Under the pieces are notes generated by a model. The model was not told where the DNA came from, ran no database searches, and saw nothing but the letters and a program-made list of their open reading frames with translations. A stretch of 64,000 nucleotides of DNA from Lepidurus packardi (taxonomy: Eukaryota > Arthropoda > Branchiopoda > Notostraca > Triopsidae), in the NCBI GenBank assembly GCA_023053545.1, contig JAKZAN010000005.1, forward strand, positions 7,626,001-7,690,000. The letters run 5' to 3'. The position numbers and the translations under genes were made by a program. How positions within the stretch are numbered: position 1 is the first letter of the stretch; the number at the start of each line of letters is the position of its first letter. Positions 59,501 to 64,000 of this stretch are shown piece after piece.

Positions 59501-62236
59501 CTGGTCACTCAACTGAATAACCTGCTCATTAATTGACTGGGGAATTTGGAAGGGATTTATCCCTAAAGGCGGCCATACACATTGAAATTTTTAGCGCAAG
59601 TCCATTCCAGGAACTTCTTCCCGACTGAAATTCCAATGTGCAAGCGTTTAGGCATTGTGTGCCTCTGTGACCATAATCCCGTAGACAAGGGAGCGCTTCT
59701 AGAAGCCATTTTACTTTTGAACAGAACCCGATAAAAGTGAAGGTCGATTCTGATTGGCTGACGATTTAGAAACTTCCTAGTAGACGGGAAAGTTACGCGT
59801 ACACATCACAAGTAGTTGGGACTCTGCCTCAGCGGACTAAAAACTTCCAATTCAAAGATAACATATTTGTATCTTCGAGAAAGCTCCAGAGGGAGCTTTT
59901 TTCCCAATCGGGAAGGAAGTTTCGTCAAGGAGCTTGCGCTAAAATTTCCAATGTGTACGGACGCCTTAAGCGCAGGCTGGAAATGCCAGGATTGGTCAAA
60001 ACGACGTAAAAGCAATGTCATTGGTCAATATGCCAAGTCTATGTAGCAATCACTACTGTAGTTTAGCTACTGTACTGTGAAGATTCTTTTGAAATTGATT
60101 ATAATATCTAAAACTGTGATTCTAATAACCAATTAAAATGCAATGAATTTTATCGTTTCGAATCAGTCCTTTAAAATTTGATTCCGTAAAGCGGCTAATT
60201 CTAATAACCAGTGATCACAATAAGCAGCATCTATTGTACTACAAAATTGCTTCAACTGAATTACCATAAGAAAAAAATGTTTACTAAATACAGCAAAAGT
60301 AAATTAATTAAAAAGAAACTAAATTAAAAAGAAACAAATCATCGAATGAAAGGTCGAAAAATGAAATACACTAATAACGATAGACTTTAAAGACTGTAAA
60401 CAAGAAGTGACACTTACGAGTGACAACTGAAGAATCCAACGACACGGTGCGACTGCTATTACCAGCCGATTCGCTAGTGCTTGAAAAATTGGCCACTTCA
60501 TTAGACTCATTTTCACTGCAAATAGGATCCTTGGCTTGCCCGGACACTTTGGTCTTCTTGGTCGTTCTACCTGTTGTTACCCGATTTTTCGTAGCCACCA
60601 AATGTTGCTCCTAAAAAAAACAGTACTCATCAAATCGAGGCAAACGTGTGAAAAACAGCCCTAGAAATGGGGTTACATAGACAGCAAACCTACATTACCT
60701 GCAACTTTCGCTTCAGTTCCCTCATATGCTCCTTATCAGCCCCTTTTACGGCTTTGCTGGGTGCTGAAGCGCTGGATGTTCGCAATTTCACCTCCAAGGG
60801 CTCCAGATCAGGGGATCCACTAACCATAGCTAAGAAAAACGAGTATACGAGTTTTTAAAACTGCAATATCAACCAATGCTATATCATCAAACTTACAAGT
60901 TTTGCTAGCGGTGAGTTCCAAGAGCACTTTCGCAGCTTTGGAGCGATGATCCACGTACAGCTTATCCACTAAATACACAGCCAGGGCTTGTGTTGATGGA
61001 AAACTGGACGCTAATAACTTCTCCGACCATTCGCGTATAACACAAGAAGAGGCGTCTTGCAAGATGTCCTCAGTGGAGGTACCCTAATTTGGGAATACAA
61101 AAAAGTTTCAATACGAAAGCAAATAAGCGTGTGAGGCATATTTACGGCCGAGATGTGTGTATCCAAGTCTGGAAGGAGAGGGGGATTCACCTTCATCCGT
61201 TTCCTCAAGCCTGAATAGCAGTAGCGTGAATGGCCTCGTGTCCCTAGCCTTCTGGGTCGTACAGTAGGAAAAACTTGCTTCATAACTTTGCCAAAATCCG
61301 CAGTTGATAAGGCTTTAGCATTGTTAGCTTGGCAATGGGTCATGTATTCTTCATAGACTTCATGCTTGGGTAAGGACGTGGAGGCGTCTTCTTCCAAGTG
61401 AGTGCTAATCCACGTCACTGTTAATGAAATCTCCGGCCGACTGCCCAGAGGGTTGACGGGGCTTGAAAAGAAGAGAAAACAATTACGGTTACTTTTCTTT
61501 CAAGAGGTCAGTAGCGTAAGCAACCCTTACAGACGAAGTGGATCTTCTTGGATATGGCAATTGCGTAGTTTTAGCATAAGCAGCAGCTTTTCCAAGTTGG
61601 ATAAGTCCGAAACTTGCTGTAACATGCGGTCTACGGTGTCCTTGGAGGTTTGGCTGCAAAATGAATGGATTTTATCAACAAACTACTCAAAAAAAGAACA
61701 GAAAAAAGGTCTAACCTTATAGATTTTTCAACCATGTCATGCAATTGCTGCTGCTGAGATATGCTGACATTCCCCATGGACCAGAAGTGTTCGGAAAATA
61801 GAAGAGCTTTAAGTTCTTCTTTCAAGTCAGCTTGAAGAGCTCCAGTTTCCCCACTTTCTGTCAGGTTTTCCAGCCCAGGAATCAAGGCTGTGGAAGACGT
61901 ACGAGTGACTGATACGTCTGGAGAAACGTGGGGTGATGATGAAGAACTACTGTCCAAGTCCAACGATACAAAGTCATTGGATTCCGAAGCAGCATCTTGG
62001 AGACGCGTTGTCAGGGTCAAAGGATTAGGCGCAGACTTCCTGGTTGTACTGGACGAAGTATGTAGGGAAAGGTCCAAGGAGGGTAAATGTGGAGGTCTAA
62101 CTTGGGCACACGGTGTGTAATTATGCCCGGTGGAATCTCCATTGCTACTATTGCCATTGGTGGTTTTGTTGCTTGTTCCAGAACTGTCATTGTTGTTCTC
62201 AGATCCAGTCAAGCGAGCCATATTGCTGAACAGCAT
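56534..62236 (-). CDS. RFX transcription factor of the RFX5/RFX7 type
   Basis: Seven exons, 62236-61716, 61653-61531, 61461-61146, 61083-60897, 60829-60699, 60610-60418 and 58551-56534, give about 1162 residues; all junctions keep frame. The winged-helix RFX DNA-binding domain (about residues 232-305) is unmistakable: WISTHLEE, LPKHEVYEEY, STADFGKVMKQVFP, RRLGTRGHSRYCYSGLRKR. It binds X-box DNA. N-terminal to it is a dimerisation-like helix (VDRMLQQV...LEKLLLMLKL). PHLPSL at residues 49-54 fits the PxLPxL motif by which RFX5/RFX7 bind the ankyrin repeats of RFXANK/ANKRA2. The long last exon is Ser/Pro-rich with four RxRHxSxxS-like motifs. The absence of the extended dimerisation domains of RFX1-4 and the large disordered C-terminus favour RFX5/7. 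Intron 6 (58552-60417) is swollen by transposons. The start ATG lies 694 bp from the GNL1 start. Confidence 0.94.
59032..59425. mobile_element. nested MITE with GACACAAGGACGACTCGAC ends
   Basis: GACACAAGGACGACTCGAC near 59034 is matched exactly in reverse by GTCGAGTCGTCCTTGTGTC ending at 59425. The interval is missing from the related pogo-like copy at 10.7 kb. It contains repeated GACAGAAGGACG and a GGTTAGGTTTGGTTAGG tract. Confidence 0.8.
59576..59966. mobile_element. nested MITE with 3 bp TAA target duplication (PIF/Harbinger-like)
   Basis: AGGCGGCCATACACATTGAA at the left pairs with TTCCAATGTGTACGGACGCCT at the right, both flanked by TAA. The interval is absent from the sister copy at 10.7 kb. 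Three-base TWA duplications are typical of PIF/Harbinger-type MITEs. No coding frame. Confidence 0.75.
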
Positions 62237-62929
62237 AGGTCTTTGGTCATTTCAGTGCTCGGCGATGACAACGGGATCTAAAGTTTTTAAAATATACAGA
62301 GAAATAAATAATGATTAAATAATGAACGAACTGGACAACAACAACAAAGCAATACTCCAAACATGGGCAACGTCTATAAATGGGGAAGCAGGTTTGCGAC
62401 ACCATCATCGTTCAAACAAAACAAGCACATCATATCAGAGCAGTGAAAAACGTAGTGCACATATTTTGGGTGTATCAAATAACATTACCTGTAGCTTTTT
62501 AAGAAAACTAAACAGAACACTACCAAGGTTACATTTACATAAAGAACGCGAGTTTCTTGACAAAACTTGACACCAACCTCCCCTTCGCCAGCCAAGACCC
62601 TCAGGGAACCAGTTAATATTGATATCGACCCGATACAAACAAAGGATAAACACAGAATCTTAAACTTCTGGACCAGACAAAGGCGATAAAATTCTTAACT
62701 TGCTTTTATGGTGATAAAAATAGAGACACAACTATGTATCAGCGGTTTTCGTGCAACAATTCCTGTAATTTACAGCACAATTTATTACATGATTAAACTT
62801 GACGAGCCTGAATTCAAATCGATAGCAAAGTCGACACACGATACAAACAAAAGTCACGTGTTTTTACTCGACGCAAGATCTTTCGTTTTGCGGTATTCGG
62901 ACTCGCTAATCCTGTGACAAGTCTTGAAA
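62237..62929. promoter_or_regulatory. divergent promoter region, RFX / GNL1
   Basis: The 693 bp between the two divergent start codons must hold both 5' UTRs and promoters. No TATA box or X-box could be assigned with confidence. Splice-like sites for noncoding first exons cannot be excluded. Confidence 0.4.
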
Positions 62930-64000
62930 ATGACTCAGAAGAGACGTATTCCGTTCAGCACCAAAGCTAAAAAGCAGCAATTGCAGGCGAAAAGAGCAGA
63001 AAGGCAACAGCATTCTGATGAAGGTATTACAAATTTATTCGACTTAAAGAAAGCGGCTGTCGGCTGATAAAAGCACGGTCATGCTTTTAATAGATGAGAC
63101 CGAGTCCAAAATCGTCCAAAAACCTGGTCAAGCCCGTGACGCTACTACTATAGGGACTCGCAGTCTCAATGCTCAGCCTAAAGGCGTTGGCAGGTCTATT
63201 AGAGACCCTAACAGGTACAAAACTTTATCTTAGCACACCTCGTCGCATATTGGCATGACCACCTGTTGGATTTTATAGGTATAATCTGAAATTTCACTCT
63301 GAAACGACTGAAGAAGTCGCAGTTCTCAAAGAATTAGCTCAGAAGCCCATAATGCCTGAAAATGACGAGAAATTAGAATTAGGCAGCGATGTGTTTTACG
63401 ACTCAGGCCTTTCTTTTCCTGTCAGGCCTATTTGGGACTACAATTTGTCTGCCGGGGAGCTGGACCGGCGTGAAAACAAGTACTTTAGAGTAATAGCCTA
63501 TTAATGTCTTAGAGTTTTCCATATCTAAAACGTTTTTCGCCCTCAAGGAGTATGTGGACGAGATTCAGAGTAGATATCCTAGTAATGAGCTGAGTTACTT
63601 TGAACTGAACCTGGAGACATGGCGCCAGCTGTGGCGTGTTTTGGAAATGTCCGATATCCTCATCGTCGTAGTGGATGCCCGGTTTCCCGTAATTGCTGGA
63701 AATCTTCGTAGCTTCTTAAAAATAATTAGTTTCGCGTTTTCTCTTTGCCTTACTGGTTAGCGCAGTCGCTCTTATTCCCGCCATCACTGTACCGTTATGT
63801 CACCGATAAGTTAAATGTGCCCATGATACTAGTTCTCAACAAAATCGACGCTATTCCATCTTCATTAGCTGTAGCATGGATGCGGTATTTTGAAAGTCAT
63901 TTCCCAGGCTTGCAAGTGATGCCGTTCACGTCAATGCCGAGTTACAATCTTCGTGATCCTCAAGCAGTAGCCAAGGGGAAGATAGCCAAAGGGCAAAGAA
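62930..64000 (+). CDS. GNL1: GNL1 (HSR1/MMR1-type) circularly permuted GTPase, 5' part
   Basis: Five exons, 62930-63023, 63094-63214, 63279-63489, 63548-63688 and 63766 to the right edge; the gene continues outside. The N-terminus MTQKRRIPFSTKAKKQQLQ is the basic GNL1 start. The exon 2-3 junction gives DPNRYNLKFH, and then come SYFELNLETWRQLWRVLEMS and DARFP, family hallmarks just before the GTPase. NKID, the guanine-specificity motif (G4), appears ahead of any P-loop, as expected for a circularly permuted GTPase (G4-G5-G1-G2-G3). The remaining motifs would be off the window. Introns are 59-77 nt. GNL1 relatives act in ribosome biogenesis and nucleocytoplasmic shuttling; the exact role of GNL1 is less clear. 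Confidence 0.95.

Larger units (their letters stand above)
58624..60238. mobile_element. pogo/Tigger-like element (copy 2) in RFX intron 6, with nested insertions
   Basis: Starts CAGTAGACGCCGCTTATAG after TA and ends GTGATCACAATAAGCAGCATCTATTG before TA. The interior matches 10684-11537 in order and orientation (TAAAGCAAAGAAACAAAGCAT, AACCTGCTCATT and AATGTCATTGG blocks). It is about 760 bp longer because of two later insertions at 59032-59425 and 59576-59966. Confidence 0.8.

Noticed and set aside
1-64000. CRISPR array, bacterial operons or integrated virus
   Set aside because: No regular spacer arrays, no bacterial-style genes, and no capsid, polymerase or integrase frames were seen.

Overview
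The window is eukaryotic and almost certainly an invertebrate animal. Its genes are split by mostly 45-75 nt GT-AG introns. The exons rebuild metazoan families: dipeptidyl peptidase III, Rheb, RFX5/7, GNL1, a betaglycan-type receptor, C2H2 zinc fingers and THAP. The intergenic DNA and the larger introns are packed with short palindromic transposons. I cannot name the species; nothing looks bacterial or viral. All gene models were joined by hand from splice sites, reading phase and remembered family consensus. No alignment was run.

Layout. (1) 1-4897, minus strand: five phase-compatible exons of a betaglycan/endoglin-type orphan domain, continuing off the left edge. A signal-peptide exon at 23033-23123 fits in phase as its first exon, which would make 4898-23032 an 18 kb first intron. 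(2) 13494-16229: a DNA transposon with perfect terminal inverted repeats and TTAA ends. It carries two convergent intron-containing genes, a P2X7-C-terminal ('ballast') domain protein and a THAP-domain protein. Two shortened relatives lie at about 16.4 and 20.4 kb. (3) 16.7-37.9 kb: repeat-rich and gene-poor, with the last two exons of one unidentified plus-strand gene at 30006-30299. (4) 38.0-47.9 kb, plus strand: DPP3, Rheb, and a fused EGF / THH1-TOM1-like seven-pass / RING-CH protein. (5) 48.6-52.0 kb, minus strand: a ZAD-like plus C2H2 zinc-finger gene whose only coding intron is an 889 bp palindromic element supplying its own splice signals. (6) 56.5-62.2 kb, minus strand: RFX5/7-type transcription factor with a transposon-inflated intron. 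(7) 62.9 kb to the right edge, plus strand: GNL1, divergent from RFX.

There is no obvious pathway shared by the neighbours; this is ordinary host gene order. The most unusual content is the two-gene P2X7C/THAP transposon, the intron-forming palindrome in the zinc-finger gene, and the EGF-7TM-RING-CH fusion.
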